64,000 bases of DNA from Tritrichomonas musculus (GCA_039105265.1 JAPFFF010000037.1:496001-560000), one strand, 5' to 3'. Shown: positions 1 through 10,991, numbered from the stretch's first letter. Notes: generated by a model from the sequence alone, not told the origin. Program-made: numbers and translations.

Positions 1-370
1 AAAAGTATTCATAATTCCTCCCACAAAGAGGCGATCGCTTAATGTTAACACTTGGACCTAAAATTACTGAAACGCCGTCTTTTACCATTCCATCACCGAT
101 AGCTTCTCCCATTTTATATAAATTATCTCTATCAAATGAACAGCATGTACAGCAAGCTGATGGAAAACAAATTGTTTTAATTTGACCTTCGTGCAAATAT
201 TGTCTGTCATTATTTATTTCAACTAAATTAATACCATTTGGTCCATCTAATAAAAGTATTGGTGGTATATTTAATCGTGGAATTGGTTTAGTGTGAAAAT
301 ATGAGCCCCCAACACACAAAGAAAGTTTTTCTTCTAGGCTAAGCTGCTTTAAAATTGCTTTAACATCCAT
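1..370 (-). CDS. Glycoside hydrolase family 3 (beta-glucosidase-type), N-terminal part
   Basis: The minus strand is open from ATG at 370 to the window edge (about 123 residues), so the gene is cut by the window and not by a mutation. The translation begins MDVKAILKQLSLEEKLSLCV, then LLLDGPNGI (residues ~45-53), a FPSACC stretch, and GVSVILGPSVNIKRSPLCGRNYEYF. Those are the conserved blocks of the N-terminal TIM-barrel of GH3 enzymes: LDGPxG, FP(A/S)..., and the LGPxxNIxRxPxxGRNFEYF signature that helps bind the sugar. Family members hydrolyse terminal beta-linked glucose or related sugars. No signal peptide is visible at this start, so a cytosolic or lysosomal enzyme is as likely as a secreted one. 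The catalytic nucleophile Asp lies further downstream and is outside the window. The family call is firm; the substrate is unknown. Confidence 0.85.
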   Translation of the reverse strand, partial: MDVKAILKQLSLEEKLSLCVGGSYFHTKPIPRLNIPPILLLDGPNGINLVEINNDRQYLHEGQIKTICFPSACCTCCSFDRDNLYKMGEAIGDGMVKDGVSVILGPSVNIKRSPLCGRNYEYF

Positions 371-1067
371 GAAATTTTATTATTTCATTTTTTTTCAAAA
401 ATTGAATAGGTATATTTAAAAAGTTTGTTTCACCCTTTTTTACCAACTTTTATTTTTGAATGGAATTTGACAGTGAACAACTTTTTGAAAATGTTAAGTC
501 AAACTTTTTCAAGCAAATATTTACTTTTGAAAGTCTCAATTTTATCTTACTTTTATTTCTTTGAATCCTTCTATTGTTTTTATATTATATTAATATCTCA
601 ATATAAAAAAAAAATAGAAAAAAATTTAAAAGATTTTTAATAAAAGAACACAGTATGAACTATATAAATGCAAATTTTATTTCATAATAATGTAAACAAA
701 AAATATTTATATACTTTTTTGTTTTAACTGTGATAATCAATAAAAGGAATGCGTTCCAGTATAACATATGCCAATTTTTTTAAAAGCAGCCAAATTTCGT
801 GAAAATAAATTACGTTTTATAATTTATATTATCTAAGTAGATATTGACCATAATTAAAATTATATTCTTATCTGAAGTTAAAATTTGGAAAAATATATAA
901 CAAATATAATATCGAATTTTTTTTTTTAATAGACACATAGCAAGATTTAATTAAGCCGTAATTCAACAATTAAAGTAAAATTCTTATGAGTAACTTGGAA
1001 GTATTCTTGCAAAATAATCGAATAATCAATTGCTTACAACAATAACAATAAGAGTTTGGATAAATAT
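371..1067. other. AT-rich spacer between GH3 gene and VPS13-like gene
   Basis: About 700 bases of A/T-rich DNA without convincing coding potential. A 71-codon low-complexity frame at 425-640, rich in Phe, Tyr and Lys, has the composition expected of chance reading of AT-rich DNA. It must hold the upstream region of the GH3 gene and the 3' end of the VPS13-like gene; no clear motif was seen. Confidence 0.6.
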
Positions 1068-4000
1068 TTACTTGTTAGGCTGCATCATCAAGTGAGAGAT
1101 CATTTCATTCATAGAAGTTTCAGCCATAAAAGGAGATCTAAAAGACAGCTCAATTACTTTTGGTGAGTGCTTAGGCTTTTCAGGTTGAATTGTCACTTTA
1201 ACAACATTTTTTTCATTTGAAAACTCTTGAATAGAATTAAAAGGGATAACAAAATTAACTTGCTCTTTGTCAACGACATCTATTCCATCATCGAAGATCA
1301 TCAAGAATTGATTATTAGTTGCGAGAGGAGCAAAATAAAATGGACACTTCTTCCTCTTTGTTATAGCAACTGCATTATTATATAATGCTAAATTGATAGG
1401 CTGAATTCTCTTTAATTGGAATAATTTATGTTTATCTGATTTTTTCAGATTTTTAGCATTGTAAATACTATTTATTTGATTTTCATCTTTGATAAATTGA
1501 AAATCATCACGATTAGGAACGGTAAATGACGGAGATGCAAAGAGTGCCAGTAATGGTGAAACGTAATTTCCTGAAGAATACTGTGGCGATGATAAGCTAA
1601 TATTCGAGCTATTCTGACCACTATCTTTGTCTTTCAATTGAATACCGTGACTACTATCTGAAACATTATTATTGGAACTCTCATTACTATTATTATTTGC
1701 ATTCTCGCTTAGGCTGATGTTAATATTCTTATTTTTATTATCATCGGACGTTTTATCGTTGTATTTACCGACTTCTATGAATACGATTTGATTATCAGCA
1801 TTTTCGTTATCTAAGCAGTTTTGATGTTTTTGAGAGGCAAGAATATCAAATTCATTCTCTGTCATTTCATTAATTATTTTCTCTTTGCTCAAAAATGTTT
1901 CCATTTTTGAAGAAGAATTGAGTTCTGTTAGGGATAACGTAATTTTCTCAAAAAAAGAGCATGGGTAATTAAAAACTTGTGTTGATGCTGGGTGTCCAGT
2001 TGCAAAACAAGCGAACTTAACCAATAATTCGGAATAAATATGAGTTATCAGGCCATGTAACGCTTCAAATTTGCAAGAAATATTGTTAATTAAAATTGAG
2101 GGAAGAGTGAAGTTCACTAAAGAAGGAATTTGAATAGGAAGAATATGAAGTAAATTATAATTACCATTTTGATTATCATTTATATTTTTCCTAAAGAAGA
2201 ATGAAATTGAGATAGGTGAAATGACAAAAACTGAAGCGTTAACCGATACATTATTGAAAATTTTTTGAATGAACTTAAAATCGGTAATAGTAGAGTCAAT
2301 TAAAAACTTTCTAAAGCATAAAAAGAATTCACTATTAATCTGAATGTCTATCGGACTTAATGAGATAGAAACCGCTATTAATTGAGACAAATCGACAAAT
2401 TTCGATGTCGATGAAGTAATAACTTGAAAAGAAAGGAAAGTAGAATCAGGCTTATTCATTGAGCCATTCAAAATTACACCTTGTGGCAAACATTCCGTTT
2501 CATCGTCAATTTGAATACCTTTGATTGATCCTTGTAGGTTGAAGACGCCATGCTCGGTCTTTCCAATTGCCTGAATTTGATTAACAAAAAGTGACAAAAG
2601 TTGAGTTTGGAAAGAAGTAATAAGAGTGACGCGTATTTTTGATGCTGTAACCGTAATGAAGTGATCATAAACGGTCACCTCATGTTGGTCTGTTATACAA
2701 ATGACTCTTTGATTTCGATCGTTTGTTTTCAAGTTCAATCTGAGAGTTTCATTTGCAACCCTGAATGAAAAGTGCGTCTTATAATAGTCCTTAGAAAAGT
2801 GACATATGACTGACTTTCCTTCTATCGTCAAGGCTATCGTCGGCTTCTGAAAAGGATCGTCAAAGGCAAATATAGATGATGACCGCGGCTGGACGATAAG
2901 CGGCAGCCAGTCGTTGGTCTGCTGTGCATACAAAATGTGATCGGTGTTGTTGACGATAAGATAGGGTGATGACTCATAAGTAGCGTCGGTTAATTCGACC
3001 ACATTTTCACCTTCAGCCTTTTCAGTGATGACCATTCTTATGTGGATCTCGGGCTCTCTTTTTCGACGGTTAAGCTTGTCGAATCTGACAAACCGCAAAA
3101 CGGTGTCAATTGGATACGACAAAAATACAGGAGCCGACCGTTTATAACCGTCAATTTCAATATTGAATGATTTATTTTCATTTGTTATCAAAATAGGTGA
3201 AGTGACGCCAGGTTCAAATTTCAATCGAATCTGCTGCGGTTCATTTCCCAAGATGAAATAAATTGGCCTTTTTGTACCGTTTTTGACATGAACGAAGTCG
3301 TGCAAATAAATCAGGTTGCCCCGAATTAGGTCCCTCTTAACATGGACCTTCAAAGGAGTGAACAGTTTCTCGTTCACTTTCATCTTGAGCATGAAGACTT
3401 CATTCCGCTCGAGGAACGGCGGCCGAAGGAAGTGAATTGTCATCTGATTCGAAGTTGCAGGTATCTCTATTTGTGGCTCTTGATAGTCGTCGATCAAGAG
3501 AGCCGGTGAAGAGTCTGATTCAAAAAGTGGCAAGGTGTAAGATTTGGCCTTTTGAAGGAGAACTCTGTTGATCAGGAAGGACGATGAAGAATGATTGAAA
3601 ATGGTCGTCGGACAACGAATAATGAAGTGAACGATAGGAATAGTATCGCCTATTGAAACGGTCAATTTCAACCGACATTTTTCAAAGGAAAGGTCATACT
3701 CAAGCGGTTTTGACGGCTCGATTTTCAAATTGATAACCGCCGGCCTTGACACTTCCTTCCCTTCAATTTTGACTGTTAATTCAAATTCTTGGTTCACGTC
3801 GAAAGGCATCAAGAGAGACTTCTTCTTCAATGATTCAACAATAACCGTTGAAACCGCTTTCATGTGCTTACAACTGAAAGCAACCGAAAAAGGGAGCCTG
3901 TTTTCGACCTCGTATCGCGGGTAGAAGTACATCACCTTCGTCTTGTCGCTCTGGTCCTTCTTCAGGTAGACAAGACTTTCAGCATCCCTGTCGGAATCAA

Positions 4001-6275
4001 CTCCGCGAATTGTGTACGCTATGCTCTTGTACTTCTTGGGGCTGAAGGCGGGTCCCTGCTCGTGTTTCTCGTTGATGTTGAGAACGTTGCCCGCAGTCGA
4101 GCTCTGGCAGTTCATGTTCGCATTCGCGCTAGTCAACGGGATCGCTGCGAAGGACATCGTGTAGATAACTGAGGCAGGTATCCCTCTCTTCTCCTTGTGC
4201 TTGATGTTCATGAGGGTCGTGAATGACCTTTTGACCTTGTAGAGGACGTGAAGGTCAATTCCGAGCTTGTTTTCAATTGAAAATATGTTCATGAAGTATA
4301 TGTTCTTAATACCGTCCTTGAGCTCGATGTCAATGAAGATGTTGTTCTTGATAAACGTGCGTGATGTGATCGCTGACACTGAAAACTTGATCGGCTTTTT
4401 ATCGTTCAATACAACGTAGAAAAGGTCGGAAAGAAGAGGCTGAGAAGACATCGGCGCAAGAGTCATCTGGCCACGGAATTCATACAGTGAGATCATGATG
4501 GAGGCATCGGTGTAATTTGAGACAAATGCTATCGGCATCTTCTGAATTGAATGGTTCTTCAAGATATGCAATAATGACGATAGAAATCGTGAAGTCAAAT
4601 TGATGGAAATCTCATCGTCGACTGAAAACATGACGTGACGCTTAAATTTATTCAATTTGAGAACCATCTGAAAATTAAATGGCTCGATGATGGTATCCCA
4701 GAATTCGGTTAAGGTATTGAAATAGGTCATTGAAAATGATACCGGCGTATTGATAAGATAACCGTCGGGCACTATTTCAATGGTGATTGGCTGGGTTTTG
4801 AATAAAAGATTAATCATTTGGGAGTGCTCATTGGATCCCGCTATGGTTTGGCCTAAAAAAAATTGAATGCCTTTTATGTCTACTTTGACCGTTCCTTTCA
4901 AAAATACTTTGACGATTGAAGGAATCATTTCTTTAACGAATTTGAAAAATGGGATGATTTCATCAATTGAAAAATTATATACTAGCGGTGATAGAACAAT
5001 GGATGTCGTTATGTTACCATTACTTCTTCCAGATTTCTTTTGATGATATTGGAATATTTGATCTTTAGTAATTGGCTGGTTATTATTAAAATAATATGAT
5101 AATTTCGTAGAACTGATTAAAATCAAATCAGCTTGGTTAGAATAACTAAAATTGAATTTTATATGTAAAATATAATTATCTTCGATTTTAATATTCAAAA
5201 GAATTTCCCGAAATTCTATTGTAAAAGCTTTTATTCTTGGTAAATGCAGTAGATGATGAACAAAACTATTTGAAAGAAATGAATTTGATAAATCTTGAAA
5301 CCGTGATAAAGTGAAATTGGCTTCAAATGGCATAACATCAATTTTAAGTGAAGGTTTATTAGAATTTTCGAAAGATCCATTAATAATTGGTGCTATTTGT
5401 TTTGCTGTTGGATCTGATCCTTTAGAAATTGAACAAATTGAGCAGCTCATGTTTTTAATATCTATATCTTGAATAGTTATTATTTTCTCGGTCAAAGTGA
5501 AATGATGAAGAACAAAATTATAAGATGATAAATTTAATTCACAACTTTCTGAAGTTAAAGAAAAAGCACCATTTTGCCCAATTTTTAAAGAAAAATTATT
5601 AACTTTTGCTAATGTATCTTTGTTGATGTAAAAATCCGCTTTTTTAAATGTGAAATTTACTGATTGGAGATTGTTGACAATAGAATAAAATATGGGAAAA
5701 AGAAATTGAGAAGTTTTAATAGGGAAAGTGAAATGAGCGTCATCTGATGAAATTTCAAATAAAGATTTTCCACTATCAAGTGAAATTTGGAGAGAGGATG
5801 AATTAATAATTTTATTTTCTTTACAAATTACTTCGCAAGATGGCAGTATGATATGAATATTTTCTTGTTCTCTAAATGATATAGTCGCGTCCGAAGAATT
5901 GAAGTTGAATAAATTGATATCCCCTTTGCAAAATTCAATCTCAAGATTTTTAATAAATATATCAGAGCATGTATTTAATTTACGATTTTGTGCTACATTT
6001 CCATCTGATAAAACACTAATTTTGATTTTAGCTTTTTTCATTTTAATTTCATTATTATGACTTCCCTTTAAATTAAATTTGATTTCGATTCCTTCAAATA
6101 AATAATTTTGAATTTGAACAACGTAGCTGCCAAATAAGAAAGTTGTATCTTTCAATCTGAACTTATCACAAAATCCAGAATTATTATCACTCGAAAGCGT
6201 AAAATCATTGAAAACTAAGCTAGGAAAAATAGAGCTGATAATTGAAATATTTTCTTGTGAGCTCGTTGAAGACAT
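1068..6275 (-). CDS. VPS13-like bridge lipid-transfer protein (short form)
   Basis: 1,735 residues from ATG at 6275. The middle carries VPS13 adaptor-binding (SHR-BD) features: a block with FYPRYEVENRLPFSVAF (about residues 830-850), then PYLIVNNTDHILYAQQ followed by LIVQPRSSSIFAFDDP (about 1110-1150), which matches the Asn-containing repeats and the 'W/F-DDP' ends of VPS13 family proteins. The C-terminus (last ~110 residues, from PFYFAPLATNNQ) resembles the VPS13 PH-like module. A low-complexity Asn/Ser stretch lies near residue 1,520. VPS13 proteins are rod-like lipid channels at membrane contact sites. The usual N-terminal chorein block is not recognisable here and the protein is about half the usual length, so this may be a VAB/C-terminal-type paralogue. 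The stop codon reads TAAAT, overlapping the trichomonad TAAA polyadenylation motif. The divergent TM2 gene starts 96 bases upstream. Confidence 0.75.
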   Translation of the reverse strand: MSSTSSQENISIISSIFPSLVFNDFTLSSDNNSGFCDKFRLKDTTFLFGSYVVQIQNYLFEGIEIKFNLKGSHNNEIKMKKAKIKISVLSDGNVAQNRKLNTCSDIFIKNLEIEFCKGDINLFNFNSSDATISFREQENIHIILPSCEVICKENKIINSSSLQISLDSGKSLFEISSDDAHFTFPIKTSQFLFPIFYSIVNNLQSVNFTFKKADFYINKDTLAKVNNFSLKIGQNGAFSLTSESCELNLSSYNFVLHHFTLTEKIITIQDIDIKNMSCSICSISKGSDPTAKQIAPIINGSFENSNKPSLKIDVMPFEANFTLSRFQDLSNSFLSNSFVHHLLHLPRIKAFTIEFREILLNIKIEDNYILHIKFNFSYSNQADLILISSTKLSYYFNNNQPITKDQIFQYHQKKSGRSNGNITTSIVLSPLVYNFSIDEIIPFFKFVKEMIPSIVKVFLKGTVKVDIKGIQFFLGQTIAGSNEHSQMINLLFKTQPITIEIVPDGYLINTPVSFSMTYFNTLTEFWDTIIEPFNFQMVLKLNKFKRHVMFSVDDEISINLTSRFLSSLLHILKNHSIQKMPIAFVSNYTDASIMISLYEFRGQMTLAPMSSQPLLSDLFYVVLNDKKPIKFSVSAITSRTFIKNNIFIDIELKDGIKNIYFMNIFSIENKLGIDLHVLYKVKRSFTTLMNIKHKEKRGIPASVIYTMSFAAIPLTSANANMNCQSSTAGNVLNINEKHEQGPAFSPKKYKSIAYTIRGVDSDRDAESLVYLKKDQSDKTKVMYFYPRYEVENRLPFSVAFSCKHMKAVSTVIVESLKKKSLLMPFDVNQEFELTVKIEGKEVSRPAVINLKIEPSKPLEYDLSFEKCRLKLTVSIGDTIPIVHFIIRCPTTIFNHSSSSFLINRVLLQKAKSYTLPLFESDSSPALLIDDYQEPQIEIPATSNQMTIHFLRPPFLERNEVFMLKMKVNEKLFTPLKVHVKRDLIRGNLIYLHDFVHVKNGTKRPIYFILGNEPQQIRLKFEPGVTSPILITNENKSFNIEIDGYKRSAPVFLSYPIDTVLRFVRFDKLNRRKREPEIHIRMVITEKAEGENVVELTDATYESSPYLIVNNTDHILYAQQTNDWLPLIVQPRSSSIFAFDDPFQKPTIALTIEGKSVICHFSKDYYKTHFSFRVANETLRLNLKTNDRNQRVICITDQHEVTVYDHFITVTASKIRVTLITSFQTQLLSLFVNQIQAIGKTEHGVFNLQGSIKGIQIDDETECLPQGVILNGSMNKPDSTFLSFQVITSSTSKFVDLSQLIAVSISLSPIDIQINSEFFLCFRKFLIDSTITDFKFIQKIFNNVSVNASVFVISPISISFFFRKNINDNQNGNYNLLHILPIQIPSLVNFTLPSILINNISCKFEALHGLITHIYSELLVKFACFATGHPASTQVFNYPCSFFEKITLSLTELNSSSKMETFLSKEKIINEMTENEFDILASQKHQNCLDNENADNQIVFIEVGKYNDKTSDDNKNKNINISLSENANNNSNESSNNNVSDSSHGIQLKDKDSGQNSSNISLSSPQYSSGNYVSPLLALFASPSFTVPNRDDFQFIKDENQINSIYNAKNLKKSDKHKLFQLKRIQPINLALYNNAVAITKRKKCPFYFAPLATNNQFLMIFDDGIDVVDKEQVNFVIPFNSIQEFSNEKNVVKVTIQPEKPKHSPKVIELSFRSPFMAETSMNEMISHLMMQPNK

Positions 6276-6371
6276 TAAAATGCAATATTTTCACAAGAAA
6301 TTTTTTATAACAAAAATTCTATAAACTCAAAGAATTTTTTTCCAACAAAAAGCGAAAAATAAAAAGTATAA

Positions 6372-6926
6372 ATGATATGGATTTTCTTGTTTAAATCATC
6401 AATTTCTTTTAAACTAATAAATTGCTCTGATGCTAGACCCTTTCAAATGCTATGCGAACCAAATCATAATTGCGCACTTGATGAACCAGTTAATTTAAGA
6501 TGCGTCGTTTTTCATAGTACAATTTGCACTGGTCCACGCATTTTCATAAAAAGGAATGTATCATGCCGATATTGTTATCAACTTCCAGAAACAGAAATTT
6601 ATTGTAGCCCTTTAAGAGATTGCACTCAATCATTATCAATTTTACAAACGCGATGTTATCCATTAAATTATTGTATGGGCCCTTCGATATTTGAAAAAAA
6701 CGGTAAATGCATGAGATCAGATAAATCTCAAAAAACTGCATTTTTGCTCAGTTTATTTTTAGGAGGAGTTGGCGCTGATCGATTTTATCTAGGATATTAT
6801 GTTACAGCAGTATTTAAAATGCTAACGTTTGGCGGATTTGGTATAGCTTATCTTGTTGATCTTCTTTTGATCCTTTTTGGTTACTTAGGACCATCAGGAG
6901 GATCAATTTATCCTGAACGGCTCTAA
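6372..6926 (+). CDS. TM2-domain membrane protein
   Basis: 184 residues from ATG at 6372. A short hydrophobic N-terminus (IWIFLFKSSISF) looks like a signal peptide. Residues ~17-115 are Cys-rich with spaced pairs (CxxC in CRYCYQ, CxxxxxC), typical of the lumenal or extracellular part of TM2D proteins. The C-terminal third is a canonical TM2 domain: a first hydrophobic helix AFLLSLFLGGVG, the conserved turn GADRFYLGYY (the DRF motif), and a second helix FGIAYLVDLLLILFGY. Animal TM2D1-3 are small endomembrane or surface proteins linked to phagocytosis and Notch trafficking; a role in this organism is not known. It is transcribed away from the VPS13-like gene and converges with the kinase gene. 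Confidence 0.9.
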   Translation: MIWIFLFKSSISFKLINCSDARPFQMLCEPNHNCALDEPVNLRCVVFHSTICTGPRIFIKRNVSCRYCYQLPETEIYCSPLRDCTQSLSILQTRCYPLNYCMGPSIFEKNGKCMRSDKSQKTAFLLSLFLGGVGADRFYLGYYVTAVFKMLTFGGFGIAYLVDLLLILFGYLGPSGGSIYPERL

Positions 6927-7163
6927 TCTAATCAAATCTAATAATTTATTTTGTTATGTATATTAGTATAATTAAAGTAAAATAAAAAAAATAATTATTA
7001 TATTTTAGTAATCTGATACATTACAAAAAAAAAAAAATCCAAGCAATAACAATTTAATTATTTTCAAACACTATTTAATTAGAAAACCATTATTTTTTTA
7101 TACTTTAATGTTAATAATATTATTTAAAATATCATGATACATAAACGCATTTTATTAAACATA

Positions 7164-10100
7164 TTACAACTCTATATTTTGAACATTAACCGAAGATATT
7201 TGATTTAATTTTTTCAAACAATTGTCAAAAGTCGCAAGATGAGGATCTTCACTAGGAAGTAGCTTAATTACGTCCTGGATGAATCTGCTCAATTGAGTTT
7301 TCTGCAAGAAGAGGATTATATCGAAATTTTCCTCCACAGAGATGACGACCTTCAAGCATTCCTCAATAATTTCAGGGAACATCAACTCTGGGTTATTTAA
7401 AATCTTATAAATTTGAGCCAGCAACTGAGGGTAAATATTTCTTAGCGACACAGGCTCAACGATAGCGAACAACTTCAAAGCCAGCTTCATCAACAGAGGG
7501 TTTCCTTGCTGACTTATTAAAGGCAAAATTATTTTTAACAAGTCATGTTCTTGCACGCAACCCGGCATAGTTTTCACCAAAGTTACGATAGTTTCTAAAA
7601 TTTCGACTCTTTTATCGACGTCGTAAATCATGTCTTGCATCAGACAAGAGACGATCATTGCACCTTGAGGAATTGTTGATTTTTTTCTATTATTTCTAGC
7701 GAAATTCCTCAAAATTACATGCGATGCTTCAGCGACTTCATTTGTCGTCGACAAGAAGAATTGAGTAAACAATTCTAAAACACCATTCTCGTTCAAAAGT
7801 CGACAACCTTCAGGATGTGAAGAAAACGCACAAATAAGATGCACCGCGTATTTGGTCAGTGATTTAACAGAGATAGATTTGACGAGAGTATGAATGATTC
7901 CATCAATGTATTGAGTTCTCGTGCAAAAAGATTCATGATAACAAAGAGACGTGAAGATTTGAAGCCTTTGAATTTGGTAGCCTTTCATGTTGATCAGTGA
8001 AGAAAGCATCGGATGATTAGCAAGTTTCAACGCCGCATCTTCTATCGGCGCAATACAATACAATAGAAAAAGTGGAGATCGCGGAGGATCAGACGAATCT
8101 AACAACCCTTGAATTGTCTCAAAAAAGTCCTTCATTTGGTACAACTGTTGAAAGACTTCTTTCTCATTCTTCGCACATTTTTGAAGAAATTCAAGGAAAA
8201 CTTCATCAACGTCACTTTTTGACATTGCTTTCAAAATTGACAGAATTAAAGGCGCATGGCTCCAATTATCAGGCGAATCAATTAAAATTGAGACAAATGA
8301 AGATGGAATTACTAAATCACATGTCAAAAGCGAATAGAAAAGTCGCATCTGATTCATTGTCAGCGAACTTTTGACAAGTGGAAGAAGTGTTGCTATTGCA
8401 TCGAAAGTTTGCTGATCTTCAACTTTCGTTACAACGTCCATAATTGAAAGAGATATTTGTCTTTTAAACTCAGAAAGTTCGCTGAAGTCAAATCTTGTCA
8501 AAAATTGGAGAATGTGAGGTGACACAACCGTATTTCCTTGAAGAAATTGAACGATTTTTGAAAGAAAAATTTTTAATTGATTCAATTCACTTCGAGGCAA
8601 TTTAAGTCCTAAACGTATGGCTGCTGACATCGATTGAACATTCGACATGTTAACACATAATTTAAACATGTTCAATCCACCTCCTCTCAAAAAGTCGGAG
8701 AACTCATTGTCATTCAAAATGTAACTGGCATAGACAAGAATTGCATCAATGTTTTCTGACAATGAAGATTTGAAAAGCATCAGTTCGAGAATGTTTTCTT
8801 TTCGCAATTTGTTTCTGAGTTCTTCATCACCTTTGGATGTGATGTAATAAACAATAGACGAAAAGTGGCAATCCGTTGTATTTTTCAATATGGACGTTAA
8901 GTATTCAAAATTTAATAACGGACATCTTTTTACTTTTTTGATCGATATAAAGTCAATGGATTCGCTTTTCGGAAAATATACTTCCCCTTTTTCAAAGAGG
9001 GATACAATCTCGCTAAATTCGGGCCTATCGTTCGGGCTCTTCGACCAACATCGAGTTATTAGTTTTTTTAGACCTTCAGGAGTGTCATGCGGAATTGGAA
9101 GACGCCAACCTCGTGTTACAACATGCTCATAAATCTCCATATGAGACATTTCACCATATGGAACGGTTTTCATTAGCATTTCCCATAAAACAACAGCATA
9201 GGAAAATATGTCAACTTTGGGACCATACCGGGAATGTGCCAAAACTTCAGGGGCTGTGTAATGCGGGGTACCAACTCCACCACATAATTCTTGATTATCT
9301 TTCATCATCCCTGATAAACCAAAATCAGCTACACAGCCATCATCTGCTTGATCTAATAGAATATTGAGCGTTTTTAGATCGCGGTGGACAATGCTCATGC
9401 TATGCAAATGCGCCATTCCAACTGAAACCTGATAGGCTATAATAGTTAAGCGCGTAGGCGTTAAAAATGGAAAAGATGGCGATGGTCGATGAAGTCTCTC
9501 AAAAAGTGATTTATGGGGACAATATCTTGTTATAATTCGATAAGGATCTGTAATATGAGCACCAACTAGTTCTAGTACAAATGGATGACGAACAGCACAC
9601 ATAGTTTCGACTTCAGCATATAATGATGCCCAAGAACTCATCGTTAATCGATTACTACGGAGTTCTTTAACGGCAACAATCTCAGCTGTTGATAGTCGTG
9701 TTGCTTTATAAACTGTTCCAAAGCCACCCGCTCCAATTTGGCCTTCTAAACTCAAATCATTAATCTCGATATTAATAGATTTAAATTGTCCTAAAAGTTC
9801 TTGTATTCGCCTTTTCATAAGTACAATTGGGTGATTTTCAGCTGATGGGCGCCGATCAAAAGTAGCTCGTCTAAGTGATTTTCTTGGAAGTAGTTTGTTA
9901 ATTTCATTAAGTTTTGTTTCAATCTGCCTTTGAACGCCAACAGCATCATTTATACTAACTTGTGAACTAAGACTTTGAATTGAGGTTTTGAGTGCTTTTA
10001 AATCTGCGATTTGATTAACGTTATCTTGCTGAGAATCAAACCTTAATACTTCGGTTGGAACAAGCCCTAGAGATGGTGCAATGTTGATCAAATTTTCACG

Positions 10101-10415
10101 GAGACCTTTGATATATTCATGCACATATGAGGAAGGCCAATTTAATGCAGGCTGAATCCATTTATCTAATGACAAATGAGGTAAAATTGAATCATAATGA
10201 GCAATCATATCATATATTTGTCGTAAAGCTTGTACTTTTGTAGCTGAAACATTATTGCTAACTGTTGCGCGCGCTGCATGCAAAAAAGTTTGAATAATTT
10301 GTGACATATATGTAACTGATGATCTAAATATATAAGCTTGCTTAGTATGAGTTAGAATTTCGCTTTCTTTTGACGATATCAAAGTGAGAATACTTTGTGG
10401 AGTTAATTCATTCAT
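7164..10415 (-). CDS. TKL-family protein kinase with helical-repeat tail
   Basis: 1,083 residues from ATG at 10415. Residues ~1-200 are helical and unassigned. The kinase domain spans ~223-490: glycine loop GAGGFG (~227), VAVKEL (Lys ~249), catalytic loop HRDLKTLN (~344), DFGLSG (~363), APEV, and PNDRPEFSEI near the end. The HRDLKxxN plus GTPHYTAPEV arrangement and overall pattern match tyrosine-kinase-like (TKL) Ser/Thr kinases, one of the largest kinase groups in trichomonads. All catalytic residues are present. The remaining ~590 residues are Leu-rich helices in ARM/HEAT-like periodicity (for example the LILRNFARNN block), a likely protein-binding scaffold. Substrates are unknown. No clear initiator is visible before the start; the divergent EB1 gene begins 576 bases away. 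Confidence 0.9.
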   Translation of the reverse strand: MNELTPQSILTLISSKESEILTHTKQAYIFRSSVTYMSQIIQTFLHAARATVSNNVSATKVQALRQIYDMIAHYDSILPHLSLDKWIQPALNWPSSYVHEYIKGLRENLINIAPSLGLVPTEVLRFDSQQDNVNQIADLKALKTSIQSLSSQVSINDAVGVQRQIETKLNEINKLLPRKSLRRATFDRRPSAENHPIVLMKRRIQELLGQFKSINIEINDLSLEGQIGAGGFGTVYKATRLSTAEIVAVKELRSNRLTMSSWASLYAEVETMCAVRHPFVLELVGAHITDPYRIITRYCPHKSLFERLHRPSPSFPFLTPTRLTIIAYQVSVGMAHLHSMSIVHRDLKTLNILLDQADDGCVADFGLSGMMKDNQELCGGVGTPHYTAPEVLAHSRYGPKVDIFSYAVVLWEMLMKTVPYGEMSHMEIYEHVVTRGWRLPIPHDTPEGLKKLITRCWSKSPNDRPEFSEIVSLFEKGEVYFPKSESIDFISIKKVKRCPLLNFEYLTSILKNTTDCHFSSIVYYITSKGDEELRNKLRKENILELMLFKSSLSENIDAILVYASYILNDNEFSDFLRGGGLNMFKLCVNMSNVQSMSAAIRLGLKLPRSELNQLKIFLSKIVQFLQGNTVVSPHILQFLTRFDFSELSEFKRQISLSIMDVVTKVEDQQTFDAIATLLPLVKSSLTMNQMRLFYSLLTCDLVIPSSFVSILIDSPDNWSHAPLILSILKAMSKSDVDEVFLEFLQKCAKNEKEVFQQLYQMKDFFETIQGLLDSSDPPRSPLFLLYCIAPIEDAALKLANHPMLSSLINMKGYQIQRLQIFTSLCYHESFCTRTQYIDGIIHTLVKSISVKSLTKYAVHLICAFSSHPEGCRLLNENGVLELFTQFFLSTTNEVAEASHVILRNFARNNRKKSTIPQGAMIVSCLMQDMIYDVDKRVEILETIVTLVKTMPGCVQEHDLLKIILPLISQQGNPLLMKLALKLFAIVEPVSLRNIYPQLLAQIYKILNNPELMFPEIIEECLKVVISVEENFDIILFLQKTQLSRFIQDVIKLLPSEDPHLATFDNCLKKLNQISSVNVQNIEL

Positions 10416-10991
10416 GCATAAATTTTTAAAAAAAAAACGATATTTTTAAGACCGCATCTCAAAAAATTGAGAGTAGATATTTAATTTTTTAAATTGAATG
10501 ATTGTCAACATTTTTTAGATCATGGGACGGCACTCATATTCATAATAAGAATGCTATTCTTTTATAATATATGTGCCAATTGTTACAACATCAAAACTTA
10601 CCTTTTTTTTTTTTATATTTTTATTCAATAAAATATTAAATTTCAATATTTGTTAACTTAATAATTTGCACTCTTTTGTTCAAATATATCTATTTTCTAA
10701 CTTCTCAATTTATTAAACTATTTTAACAAAGTTTTATTCAAACTCATATCGCGGATAAGTTATTGGAAATGAATGTAAAAAAATTGTTGATTTTTAAATT
10801 ACCCAAAGGTTGCATCAGTTTAATGGTTCATATATATATATATATATATAACAGGTAATGAAGAGAATCTTTACATGAACTTCTGATTAATATATTTACA
10901 AAAAAAAAGAAACTTTTTGAATTTAAAATTGAATTATAAATTTTTAAACGTACATGATATTTATATAAAATTTTTTATTATTAAATTACAA
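10416..10991. promoter_or_regulatory. Divergent intergenic region between kinase and EB1 genes, with (TA)10
   Basis: 576 bases of A/T-rich DNA that must hold the promoters of the leftward kinase gene and the rightward EB1 gene. A perfect (TA)10 run lies at 10831-10850. An open frame starting 75 bases before the EB1 ATG uses a TTG codon and is probably untranslated leader. No classic TCAYWW initiator was found next to either ATG. Confidence 0.5.

Noticed and set aside
425-640. 71-codon plus-strand ORF
   Set aside because: Phe/Tyr/Leu-rich translation typical of AT-rich spacer; no start context or family.
10917-10991. N-terminal extension of EB1
   Set aside because: Begins at TTG and encodes AT-type sequence; the conserved EB1 start is the ATG at 10992.
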